Assembly (NCBI GenBank): GCA_964648365.1
Contig: CAZYLK010000126.1
Span: 1-18,090 of the forward strand
Source of the DNA: SURF-32 sp964648365
Lineage (GTDB): Bacteria; Planctomycetota; Phycisphaerae; UBA1845
Direction: 5' to 3'
DNA length: 18,090 nt
This document shows, in pieces, positions 5,385-12,432 of this stretch. Position 1 is the first letter of the stretch. Every line of letters begins with the position of its first letter. The notes under the pieces were generated by a model. It ran no database searches. It was not told the DNA's origin and saw nothing but the letters and a program-made list of their open reading frames with translations. The position numbers and the translations under genes are program-made.

Positions 5385-6488
5385 ATGGAACAGGGACAGC
5401 GTTCGTCAACCGCGGCCGACTATCGTCAGCGCATCCTGCGCGTCCTGGTTCACATTCAGACGCATCTCGACGACCCGATCCGTCTCGATGAACTGGCGGC
5501 GCTGGCGTGCTTTTCGCCGTTTCACTTCCACCGCATCTTCAGCGGCATGGTGGGCGAGGGCGTGATGGAGCACGTGCGCCGGTTGCGGCTGGAGCGTGCG
5601 GCGCATCGGCTTCGATTCGACGATCAGCCGATCGTTCGGGTCGCGTTCGACGCGGGGTTTGAGACGCACGAGGCGTTCAGCCGGGCGTTCAAGGCCATGT
5701 TCGGCCTGCCGCCGAGCGAATTCCGGACGGTACGGCGCGCGGCCGGGACGCCCGCGGCCGCCACAGACGCTCACGCCGGCGCCAGCGACGTCCGACCTTG
5801 CGCAGGCGATCACCTTCCCGCAGGCGATCACCTTCCCGCAGGCGATCATCTTCCCGCAGGCGATCACGCGGTCACCCGCAATGTTGAGCCCGGCGCGGCC
5901 GCCACCGGCTCTCACACCGGCGCCGGCGACGTCCACGCAGTAGCTGACGTTCTACCCGTCGCCTCCGGCGTTCACTACGCCGAGCGCGGGGACGTCACGA
6001 CATTCAATCCACTGAAAGGAGACCCAGCCATGCAGGTCCGCATCGAATCTTTGAAGCCACAGCGCGTTGCGTTCGTACGTCACGTGGGGCCGTACGATCA
6101 GGTCGGCGCGACGTGGGCGCGGCTGATGTCCTGGGCCGGTCCGCGCGGGCTGCTCGGCGGGGGTGCGCCGTTCGGCCTTGCGTACGACGATCCGCAAGTC
6201 ACGCCGCCGGACAAGCTGCGCTACGACGCCTGCGTCCCGTTGGCGCGAGCGATCGAGGGCGAAGGCGACGTTGGCGTTCAGGAGGTGGCCGGGGGGGACT
6301 ATGCGGTGACGGAGCACGTCGGTCCCTATGAGCGGCTTCACGAGACCTACGCGGCGCTGATGGGACGCTGGCTGCCCGACAGCGGGCGGCTGCCGCGCAC
6401 GGAGCCGTGCATCGAGCGTTACCTGAACGATCCGCGCAGCACCCCTCCGGAGCAGTTGAGGACGCTGGTCTGTGTCCCGCTCGCCTGA
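5385..6488 (+). CDS. AraC-family regulator with C-terminal GyrI-like ligand domain
   Basis: A 367-aa protein. Residues 12-115 are an AraC/XylS double HTH: RVLVHIQTHLDDPIRLDELAALACFSPFHFHRIF, then RRLRLERAAHRLRF and DAGFETHEAFSRAFKAMFGLPPSEFR. Residues 216-367 are a GyrI-like/SOUL-type small-molecule-binding domain (MQVRIESLKPQRVAFVRHVGPYDQV, later YAVTEHVGPYERLHETYAALMGRWLPDSG). This pairing is known from regulators such as Rob and BmrR-like proteins. The roughly 90-residue linker is abnormally long, low in complexity and partly made of a tandem repeat. A strong AAAGGAG ribosome site stands 8 bases before Met216, so the ligand domain may also be made on its own. No strong ribosome site precedes Met1. 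Confidence 0.9.
   Translation: MEQGQRSSTAADYRQRILRVLVHIQTHLDDPIRLDELAALACFSPFHFHRIFSGMVGEGVMEHVRRLRLERAAHRLRFDDQPIVRVAFDAGFETHEAFSRAFKAMFGLPPSEFRTVRRAAGTPAAATDAHAGASDVRPCAGDHLPAGDHLPAGDHLPAGDHAVTRNVEPGAAATGSHTGAGDVHAVADVLPVASGVHYAERGDVTTFNPLKGDPAMQVRIESLKPQRVAFVRHVGPYDQVGATWARLMSWAGPRGLLGGGAPFGLAYDDPQVTPPDKLRYDACVPLARAIEGEGDVGVQEVAGGDYAVTEHVGPYERLHETYAALMGRWLPDSGRLPRTEPCIERYLNDPRSTPPEQLRTLVCVPLA
5801..5866 (+). repeat. 18-base tandem repeat in the interdomain linker
   Basis: Three full copies (5801, 5819, 5837; one base different in the third) and 12 bases of a fourth (5855). In frame it encodes AGDHLP repeats. The period is a multiple of three, so copy-number change would only lengthen or shorten the linker. 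Confidence 0.95.
6015..6032 (+). promoter_or_regulatory. Internal ribosome binding site and in-frame ATG within the AraC-type gene
   Basis: AAAGGAG at 6015-6021 is followed after 8 bases by ATG at 6030-6032, in frame with the upstream ORF (codon 216), exactly where the GyrI-like domain starts. The start region of the full-length gene has nothing as good. Confidence 0.6.
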
Positions 6489-6577
6489 CGGGCGCGACCG
6501 AAGGTACGGAAGTCCGCTGCAGCACCGGGCAGATGCGCATCACACCAGGGCGGCCAGAGGTTACGACCAAAGACGGA

Positions 6578-6864
6578 ACAAGGGGAGCAAAGGATCCGGG
6601 AGCAAGGCATCCGGGAGTGAGGGAACCGAGAGTGAGGGAACCGNNNNNNNNNNNNNNNNNNNNNNNNNNNNNNNNNNNNNNNNNNNNNNNNNNNNNNNNN
6701 NNNNNNNNNNNNNNNNNNNNNNNNNNNNNNNNNNNNNNNNNNNGAGTGAGGGAACCGAGAGTGAGGGAACCGCGTGCGGGAGGAAGGCGCGGAGGAGAGT
6801 TTGAACGCCCGATCTTTCTTCCCTTACTCCCTGACTCCCTTTACTCCCTCATTCCCCTCCTTCC
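6578..6864. repeat. Polypurine/polypyrimidine inverted-repeat element, expanded copy with assembly gap
   Basis: The 440-base gap between convergent genes holds a purine arm with a 15-base unit (GAGTGAGGGAACCGA at 6615 and 6630, and again at 6744 and 6759) broken by 100 N at 6644-6743, then a short spacer, then a pyrimidine arm at 6818-6864 (CTTCCCTTACTCCCTGACTC and on). The pyrimidine arm and spacer resemble those of the element at 14926-15033. No gene is seen here; frames that cross the N run are artefacts. Confidence 0.8.
6644..6743. other. Assembly gap (100 N)
   Basis: Exactly 100 undetermined bases, a conventional placeholder length, bounded on both sides by the same 15-base repeat unit. 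The true repeat length is unknown. Confidence 0.97.
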
Positions 6865-6927
6865 GGCAGGTCTGCATCTCCGCGCGAAACGTGCGCGCAC
6901 AGTGGCAAGGAGTCGCGCCAGCCGAGA

Positions 6928-7692
6928 CTACGCCAGCCCGCGCTGCACCAGCATCGCCCGATAAGCCGGCCCGGGGTCGGGATAGCTGTCCTTGGCCGGC
7001 AGCAGGGTCCACTTGGCGAAGAGCTTCGCATTGTCCTCCGCGCCGCGGTCGAGGTCGGCGGTCTTGCGCTCGTCGTGAAGCTCGTCGTGGTGAATCAGCG
7101 CGCTGCGACAGCCGATGACTTTCAGCCCCTCCCCGAGCTGGATCTTGAGCGACAGGTCCGGGTCGAAGCCGAAGAAGTAGAACTGCTCGTCGGCATACCC
7201 GATGCGCTCCAGCAATGTCCGCCGCAGGAGGCCGAAGTTTGCGTAAGGGTACCCGCGGACGTTGCAGAGTTCGTAGGTCTGGCCCTCGTGTTCGACGCGG
7301 TCGAGCACGTTCCGGTCGCTGTGCCAGTTGTGGTAGAACGCCACCATGCCAACGTCGCGAAAGTCCGGTCGCTCGATGAAGCCCACGGCCGCCTCCACGC
7401 TGCCCGGCAGCGGGTAGGCGTCGTCGTTGAGCCACATGACGTAGGTTCCGGCGGCCGCTCGAAAGCCCTTGTTGAAGGCCCGCACCGCCCCTTCGCGCCG
7501 CTCCTCAAGAATGACGCGAAGGTCGCCCTGGTCGGCGAGCCAGTCCCGGGCGCCGTCGGTCGAGCCGCCATCCACGACAATGACCTCCCGGTCGATCGCA
7601 ACGTTGTGTCGGATTCTGTCGATGCAGCGACGGAGTTTGTTGAGCCGATTGAAGGTCGGTACGATGATGGAGACCGTGGGCTGCGTCACCAT
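6928..7692 (-). CDS. Family 2 glycosyltransferase
   Basis: A 254-aa GT-A fold glycosyltransferase. Residues 7-16 (VSIIVPTFNR) form the first beta strand, 39-47 (VVDGGSTDG) the nucleotide-sugar-binding Asp region, and 89-91 (NDD in MWLNDDAYP) is the DXD-type metal-binding motif. Later text (GFDPDLSLKIQLGEGLKVIG) matches the acceptor side of GT2 enzymes. There is no membrane segment, so it should act in the cytoplasm on an activated sugar, probably for surface polysaccharide or glycoprotein; donor and acceptor cannot be inferred. It is divergent from the 7774 gene, with an 81-base shared control region, and faces the AraC-type gene tail to tail. Confidence 0.9.
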   Translation of the reverse strand: MVTQPTVSIIVPTFNRLNKLRRCIDRIRHNVAIDREVIVVDGGSTDGARDWLADQGDLRVILEERREGAVRAFNKGFRAAAGTYVMWLNDDAYPLPGSVEAAVGFIERPDFRDVGMVAFYHNWHSDRNVLDRVEHEGQTYELCNVRGYPYANFGLLRRTLLERIGYADEQFYFFGFDPDLSLKIQLGEGLKVIGCRSALIHHDELHDERKTADLDRGAEDNAKLFAKWTLLPAKDSYPDPGPAYRAMLVQRGLA

Positions 7693-7773
7693 GGGTGCTC
7701 TCGTGTACCGCTCCGTCCAGCATTCCCACGACCATCAGGCGCGTCGCGGCCGCTCGCGGCGTGGAGGCTGAGC

Positions 7774-8820
7774 ATGACAGTTTGGGCTTGCATCGCATTG
7801 TTGGCAACCGCCGCCTCGCCGATCGCGCAGGAACGCGGCGACAATCGCCCCGTCGAGCGGGAGACGCGGGTGGTCGAAGAGGCGGCGAAGGATCCCGGCG
7901 GGTTCTGGCCCACCGAACGGATGATCGACCTGATGACCCGCCGCTGGGCGGACGAGGTCGCCTCGCGGTACAGCCTCGATGAACGGCAGCAAGGGGTCTG
8001 GGCGGACAAGATGGCCGACCGCTGGACGCGGTTCTCGCGGGAGCAACGCGAGCGGATGGAGCCGATTCTCAGCGAGTTCATCGAGATGCGGCTGGAGATG
8101 ACGCCGCCCAGCGTCGAACAGGTTCGCGCCTTCGCGGACAAGGCCAGCCCGGCGTTCGACCTGTTCCGCGACGAACTGGTCGCCGGCGGCAAGGAACTGC
8201 GGGAACTCCTTAAGCCCGGGCAGCGGGCCAAGTTCGACACGGACATGATGGGCATGACGGCCGGTCTGGAAACCGCGCGCAAGAAGCTCGACCTGTGGCA
8301 GAACGGCGAGTTCAACGAGCGCGACTTCTGGGATCCGCCGAGCAGCGTCCGCGAGGAGCGGCGCGCGGCGCAGAAGGCCGCGGAAGGGAGCGATGCCGAG
8401 GGCGGAGACGCGGCGGTGGCGACGGCCGTCCAGGAAGGCGATGCGGCCGGCGAGCCTGCGCCCGACCAGATCGAACTCGAACTCGACAGTTGGCAGAAAT
8501 ACGTCGAACGATTCATCCGGATGTACAAGCTCGACGATCCGCAGACCGCCACGGCCAAGTCGATCCTCAAGGAGCTACGCGAGCGCGCCATCGCGCATCG
8601 CGACGCCTACCGTCAAGAGATCGCCGACCTCGAACGCCGCATCGCAGAGCACGACGGGACGCAGGAAGAGCTTCACGATCTCGAAACGCGCATCGCCGAT
8701 CTCTACGGCCCGATCGACAAGCTGTTCGAGCAGCTTAAGACCCGGCTCGACGGCATTCCGACCCAGGCCCAGCGCGACGGCGTCGGCGATCCGAAGGATT
8801 CTCGGCGCGAGCGAAACTAG
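7774..8820 (+). CDS. Exported helical protein of unknown function
   Basis: A 348-aa protein with a Sec signal peptide (MTVWACIALLATAASPIAQ). The start at 7774 is favoured by GGAGG (7763-7767) six bases upstream; the open frame that extends back to 7075 runs antisense through the glycosyltransferase and is rejected. The mature part is almost all amphipathic helix: one block at about 40-190 (WPTERMIDLMTRRWADEVASRY, LSEFIEMRLEMTPPSVEQV, LLKPGQRAKFDTDMMGM), an Ala/Glu/Gly-rich acidic linker at about 210-230, and a second block (SWQKYVERFIRMYKLDDPQT, then a coiled coil QEIADLERRIAEHDGTQEEL). The 'LxPxQ' turns recall Spy/CpxP-like periplasmic helical proteins, but similarity is too weak to name. 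It ends 6 bases from the convergent methionine operon. Confidence 0.75.
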   Translation: MTVWACIALLATAASPIAQERGDNRPVERETRVVEEAAKDPGGFWPTERMIDLMTRRWADEVASRYSLDERQQGVWADKMADRWTRFSREQRERMEPILSEFIEMRLEMTPPSVEQVRAFADKASPAFDLFRDELVAGGKELRELLKPGQRAKFDTDMMGMTAGLETARKKLDLWQNGEFNERDFWDPPSSVREERRAAQKAAEGSDAEGGDAAVATAVQEGDAAGEPAPDQIELELDSWQKYVERFIRMYKLDDPQTATAKSILKELRERAIAHRDAYRQEIADLERRIAEHDGTQEELHDLETRIADLYGPIDKLFEQLKTRLDGIPTQAQRDGVGDPKDSRRERN

Positions 8821-8826
8821 AGCCGC

Positions 8827-10647
8827 TCACGCCAGCGCGTCCGCCATCGGCTCGCGTCTGCCGGGGTGCGCGGCCTTCAGCGCAGGCATGCGCGAGCGCT
8901 CGCGACGTGCCGGGTTTCGGCGAGTGGGCAGTACAGGTTCTTTCCGCCTCGTTATGTCGAGCACGTCGGCCAAGACGGCTTCCGCGGTCGGCCAGCGGCC
9001 CGCGCCGCGGCCGCGAATGACCTCGAACTCACCGTCCCACCATTCGATCACGGCCGCGTTTTGCTCGGCTGACACGTCGGCAAGAGAGTCGTCGTGCCTC
9101 AGCGCGGTCAGGCGTACGGAGGCGACCGGGGCGCCAGCACTCACATCGAGCGTCGCGACGTGGCGGACGACGAAACGCGTGCCGGCAGCGGAGCAGCACG
9201 CGCGGATGGACCGCTCGGTCAGCTCATCTTTGAGAACGTCACCGCTCCGGAGCCCGCCGGCGCCGGCCACCCGCGCAATGATGCACAGCTTGTCCGCGGC
9301 ATCCAGACCGGACAGATCCCGATGCGGATCGCGTTCGGCGAAACCGCGCTGTTGAGCTTCGCGCACGGCCTCGTCGAAGCCCGCGCCCGCCGCGACGCGG
9401 TCGAGGACGAAGTTGGTCGTGCCGTTGAGCACGGCACGGACGGTACGGACGCGCCGCCCGTCACCCGCCGCCAAACGTTCGAGCAGAGGCATGCTCCCCC
9501 CCACCGATGCCGAGAAACACAGTCGTCGCCCGCGGGCCGTCGCGAGCGCGGTCAGCCGCGCGCCGTGCGCCGCCATCAGCGCCTTGTTGGCCGTAACGAC
9601 GTCGGCGCCGGCGCGGAGCGCGGCTTCGATCGCCGTTCGGGCCGGTTCGATGCCGCCCATCGCCTCCAGCACGATATCTGCGCCGCACCCGGCTGCCGCG
9701 ACTGCATCCGTCGTCAGCAGGTTCGCCTCAACGGAGGGCGTGCGCGGCCTGGACGGATCACGGACGGCGACCGACGCCACCTCGAAGCGATCCGGCCTCT
9801 GGCGCAGCAGGTCGAGCACGCCCCCCCCTACCGTTCCCAGCCCCAGCAGCGCGACGCGCGCGCGCCGTGGCGCGGCCGAACCCGTGTCGCGGGCGACAGC
9901 ATGATCCAGCGTCGTCGGTCCGGCGCCGACCTCGGTCGGTCTGACGCCGTTCAGGCCGCCGAGTTCAAACGGCAGCCGCGCCTTCTGTGCGAAGGCGATC
10001 GCCTTGTGCTGAACGACGGTTCCGTCGGTCGCCAGCGCGTCGCTCCACGAGATTCTCGCGTATCGCCCCGGCCGTCCGGTGCCGAGCGCGGGATCGCACT
10101 CGTACAGGCCGTCCACGTCCTTGATCAGCCGGCAGCGATCCGCGCAAAGCCGGTGCGCCAGGAACAACGCCGTCAGGTCCGAACCGCCGCGTCCCATGAC
10201 TACGGTCCGGCCGTGCGAATCGTGCGCGACGTAGCCGGGCACTACGACGACGCCGTCGCGTTCCAGCGCACGGCGGACGACCGCGTCGTCCAGGCTCACC
10301 GGATCGGCATCCAGCGGCGGACCGCCGGCCACGAGACGGATCGCCCCCGGCGTCAGGACGCACGCGGGAACTCCGGCGCGATCGAGGTGCAGCCCCAGCA
10401 GCGCAGCGCTGTGCTGTTCGCCCGTAGAAACCAGCGCGGCCACCGCGTTCGGAGCAGCAAAGTCGCAGATGTCGCATGCGTGCCGCAGCAGCGCGTCGGT
10501 CTGCCCCGCCAGCGCCGAGACCACCGCGACGACCTGATACCCATCGCGCCGCCAGCGGTAGATCTCATGGACCGCCAGGCGAAGCGATGCGTCGTCGCGA
10601 AGCACGGACCCTCCGAACTTCAGCACGATCAAGCGGTCGTCACACAT
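8827..10647 (-). CDS. Bifunctional aspartate kinase-homoserine dehydrogenase lacking ACT domains
   Basis: A 606-aa fusion. Residues 1-245 are an aspartate kinase: KFGGS at 10-14, VVSALAGQTD at 42-51, GRGGSDLTALFLAH at 152-165 and IKDVDGLYECDP at 175-186. Residues 262-566 are a homoserine dehydrogenase: Rossmann motif GLGTVGGG at 269-276, ANK at 353-355, SVGGSMPLLE, NGTTNFVLDRV, and AERDPHRDLSGLDAADKL with the catalytic Lys at 453. It phosphorylates aspartate and reduces aspartate semialdehyde to homoserine in the cytoplasm. Enteric ThrA/MetL are about 810 aa because of ACT domains between the halves; here the halves are joined directly, so no allosteric site is visible. GGAGGT lies 6 bases before the ATG, and the start overlaps the end of the upstream PLP-enzyme gene by 19 bases. 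The basic tail after 570 is of unknown use. Confidence 0.93.
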   Translation of the reverse strand: MCDDRLIVLKFGGSVLRDDASLRLAVHEIYRWRRDGYQVVAVVSALAGQTDALLRHACDICDFAAPNAVAALVSTGEQHSAALLGLHLDRAGVPACVLTPGAIRLVAGGPPLDADPVSLDDAVVRRALERDGVVVVPGYVAHDSHGRTVVMGRGGSDLTALFLAHRLCADRCRLIKDVDGLYECDPALGTGRPGRYARISWSDALATDGTVVQHKAIAFAQKARLPFELGGLNGVRPTEVGAGPTTLDHAVARDTGSAAPRRARVALLGLGTVGGGVLDLLRQRPDRFEVASVAVRDPSRPRTPSVEANLLTTDAVAAAGCGADIVLEAMGGIEPARTAIEAALRAGADVVTANKALMAAHGARLTALATARGRRLCFSASVGGSMPLLERLAAGDGRRVRTVRAVLNGTTNFVLDRVAAGAGFDEAVREAQQRGFAERDPHRDLSGLDAADKLCIIARVAGAGGLRSGDVLKDELTERSIRACCSAAGTRFVVRHVATLDVSAGAPVASVRLTALRHDDSLADVSAEQNAAVIEWWDGEFEVIRGRGAGRWPTAEAVLADVLDITRRKEPVLPTRRNPARRERSRMPALKAAHPGRREPMADALA

Positions 10648-11981
10648 GGTTCCACCTCCTTGTGGTTCTTGATGACAGGGAATTCCTGCTGCTCGGTCGC
10701 GGCGCGGAGCGCGGCGTCAAGATCGGCGATCAGATCGCGCGGCTCCTCCAGCCCGATGGACAGCCGCACCAGCCCGTCGGTTACGCCGACGCGCTCGCGC
10801 TGTTCGCGCGGAACGTCCGCATGTGTCATGCTGGCGGGGTGCGTGATGAGACTTTCCACCGATCCGACGTGCTCGACGAAGCGGAACAACTGCGTGTGCC
10901 GCAGCAGTCGCCGGGCAGCGACGCTGCCGCCGCGGATTTCGAACGAGACCACGGCGCCGTGATGGCCGAGGTGCTGCGCCCGCGCGATCTTAACCTCTTG
11001 GTCGGGCCGTAGCGTCGGGTAGTGAACGCGGTTGACTTCGGGATGGTCGGTCAGCCACTCGGCGACCTGCTGCGCCGTTTCCGACTGCCGCCTCAGCCGC
11101 AGCGGCAGCGTCTTCAGTCCCTGCGCCGTCAGCCACGCATTGAACGGCGCCTGGATCGCTCCCGTACACTTGCGGATGAAGCGAAGGCGGTCGAGCAGCC
11201 GCGCGTCTCGCGCGACGATCGCGCCGCCCAGCGCGGCCGAGTGTCCGTCGATGAACTTCGTCGTCGAGTACACCGACAGGTCCGCGCCGAGTTCCAGTGG
11301 CTGTTGCAGGACGGCCGTCAAAAACGTGTTGTCCACCGCGAGCAGCGCCCCCGCCTCCCGCGCCACGTCTGCGACCCCACGAATGTCGGTCAGATCCAGC
11401 GTCGGGTTGGCGGGCGTTTCGACGAAGATCAGGCGAGTCCGCTCGCGCACCGCGGCGGCGACGTCCTCGACGCGGGTTGTATCCACGAAGCTCGTTTCGA
11501 CGCCGAAGCCGGAAAGAAGCTGCTGAAACAGGCGCGTGGTGCCGCCGTAGACCGCCTGCCCGCAGATGACGTGATCGCCGGCTTGCAATACCGCCAGGAA
11601 CAGCGCCGCCTCGCCCGCGAGGCCGCTGGCGAATGCGACGGCGGGCGGTGCGTTTTCCAGCCGGCCCAGCGCCGTTTCCAGCGCGTCGACGGTCGGGTTC
11701 GACACGCGCGAGTAGGCGTGCGGCGCCGTGCTCTCCACGCCCTCGCGACAGAACGTGGTGGACTGAACGATCGGCGCCACCAGCGGCTCGCCGTCGCTGG
11801 CGCCCTGCCCGACGCTGGCGCAAAGCGTGTCGGGACAGATCGAATGGACCCATGTCGCGGGATCGTGCGTCGCGGGGACGGATGCGTGCAGGGTTACGCG
11901 GGCGGCATCGGATGCGGGCACCGCCGAGACGCGGGCGGCATCATCGCCGCCATACGAGGGAACAGAGACTGACCGTTTCAT
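10629..11981 (-). CDS. Cys/Met-metabolism PLP enzyme, cystathionine gamma-synthase or homoserine sulfhydrylase type (metB-like)
   Basis: A 450-aa member of the trans-sulfuration PLP family. Key parts: AYSRVSNPT at 89-97, FASGLAGEAALFL at 118-130, VYGGTTRLF at 144-152, VDNTF with the PLP-ring Asp at 217, YSTTKFIDGHS with the Schiff-base Lys at 242, and the late SVESLITHPASMTHADVP and GLVRLSIGLE. About 50 residues precede the core (which begins ICPDTLCASVG), longer than usual. It would join an activated homoserine with cysteine or sulfide; gamma-synthase and sulfhydrylase cannot be separated by eye. It is first in the operon with the kinase-dehydrogenase fusion and lies behind a SAM riboswitch, which supports methionine synthesis. 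GGAG stands 8 bases before the ATG, inside a hairpin loop. Confidence 0.9.
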   Translation of the reverse strand: MKRSVSVPSYGGDDAARVSAVPASDAARVTLHASVPATHDPATWVHSICPDTLCASVGQGASDGEPLVAPIVQSTTFCREGVESTAPHAYSRVSNPTVDALETALGRLENAPPAVAFASGLAGEAALFLAVLQAGDHVICGQAVYGGTTRLFQQLLSGFGVETSFVDTTRVEDVAAAVRERTRLIFVETPANPTLDLTDIRGVADVAREAGALLAVDNTFLTAVLQQPLELGADLSVYSTTKFIDGHSAALGGAIVARDARLLDRLRFIRKCTGAIQAPFNAWLTAQGLKTLPLRLRRQSETAQQVAEWLTDHPEVNRVHYPTLRPDQEVKIARAQHLGHHGAVVSFEIRGGSVAARRLLRHTQLFRFVEHVGSVESLITHPASMTHADVPREQRERVGVTDGLVRLSIGLEEPRDLIADLDAALRAATEQQEFPVIKNHKEVEPCVTTA

Positions 11982-12003
11982 GCCGTGAACTCCATCACGG
12001 CAT
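11980..12003 (-). promoter_or_regulatory. Hairpin hiding the ribosome site and start codon of the metB-like gene
   Basis: ATGCCGTGA (RNA 5' arm, 11995-12003) pairs perfectly over 9 bp with TCACGGCAT (11980-11988). The 6-base loop TGGAGT (11989-11994) contains the Shine-Dalgarno bases, and the A and U of the AUG are paired in the stem. This is the off state of a translational switch. Confidence 0.8.
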
Positions 12004-12087
12004 CAAGAGAATGGCACGAAAGACGCGGGGATGCAGCGACCGTCGCTGCGTTCCTTTGTGACGAATCCCGCCGTGGCGGTTTCGCCC

Positions 12088-12196
12088 GCATCGTTACCGG
12101 CATACGCCGGCCTGGCCTCGGCACCGTGGCGGTTCAGGGGATGAACCGCTCGGTTGCCGCCCGGGTCGTTCGAGACTGCCCCGGGGCTCTTGATGC
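12088..12196 (-). ncRNA. SAM riboswitch, S-box (SAM-I/IV) clan
   Basis: Read on the minus strand: P1 GCAUC (12192-12196) with GAUGC (12088-12092); the S-box signature AAGAG directly after P1; P2 CCCGGG with CCCGGG; then GGCAACC; P3 GCGGTTCA (12142-12149) with TGAACCGC (12129-12136); then GGTGCC, GAGGCCAG; P4 CCGGC-GTAT-GCCGG (12097-12110); and back to P1. A pseudoknot is possible between CUCG in the P2 loop (12171-12174) and CGAG after GGTGCC (12117-12120). The class binds S-adenosylmethionine. The P2 arm lacks an obvious kink-turn, so it may belong to the SAM-IV-like side of the clan. It leads a methionine operon, as expected. Confidence 0.85.
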
Positions 12197-12206
12197 TTCG
12201 GACGGG

Positions 12207-12234
12207 ATCTTAATCGGCTCGGGATGGATGTCAA
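12207..12234 (-). promoter_or_regulatory. Promoter of the riboswitch and methionine operon
   Basis: Minus strand TTGACA (perfect -35, 12229-12234), 16-base spacer, TAAGAT (-10, 12207-12212). The start of transcription would fall near 12200, just before the first base of riboswitch helix P1 at 12196, which is strong positional support. Confidence 0.75.
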
Positions 12235-12267
12235 TCCAACCCGCGCAAGAAAATGTCGAGCATGTGA

Positions 12268-12340
12268 CACCGGTTTGCAACCGGCCGACTGTGGCACCGG
12301 TTTGCAACCGGTGGACTGTGGCACCGGTTTGTAACCGGTG
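12268..12340. repeat. 27-base tandem repeat, each unit a hairpin
   Basis: Three units start at 12268, 12295 and 12322. The middle one is a near-perfect palindrome, CACCGGTTTGCAACCGGTG; the first has a changed right arm and the third has T for C in the loop. They lie between the end of the Kelch gene and the methionine promoter and may act as a terminator or simply be a mobile intergenic repeat. Confidence 0.85.
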
Positions 12341-12367
12341 GGATCCGGCACGGGTTCTGCCGGTCGA

Positions 12368-12387
12368 CCCCCGCATGAATGCGGGGG
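12368..12387. terminator. Strong GC hairpin after the Kelch gene
   Basis: CCCCCGCAT (12368-12376), a 2-base loop, and ATGCGGGGG (12379-12387) form a perfect 9-bp stem, about 45 bases beyond the stop of the Kelch gene. No U tract follows, so intrinsic termination is only a possibility. Confidence 0.4.
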
Positions 12388-12432
12388 CTCGGAAGGTGCC
12401 ACCGGCTTCCAGCTATCGGCTGACTGCGCGCG

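Noticed and set aside
6407..6964. Plus-strand frames crossing the run of N
   Set aside because: They are open only because N and a 15-base repeat contain no stop; the protein text is a simple repeat.
7075..7773. Upstream extension of the 7774-8820 frame
   Set aside because: The added 233 residues run antisense through a clear glycosyltransferase, have no family resemblance, and skip the GGAGG-led ATG with its signal peptide at 7774.
9094..10962. 622-codon plus-strand frame
   Set aside because: It lies antisense to the kinase-dehydrogenase and PLP-enzyme genes, whose motifs are intact; long antisense frames are usual at this GC content.
12268..12340. CRISPR array
   Set aside because: Only three units at a 27-base period with no unique spacers; the same holds for the arrays at 61-120 and 5801-5866.
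12134..12376. Minus-strand frames encoding HRLQTGATV repeats
   Set aside because: These are the 27-base DNA hairpin repeats and riboswitch read as codons; no start site or domain.
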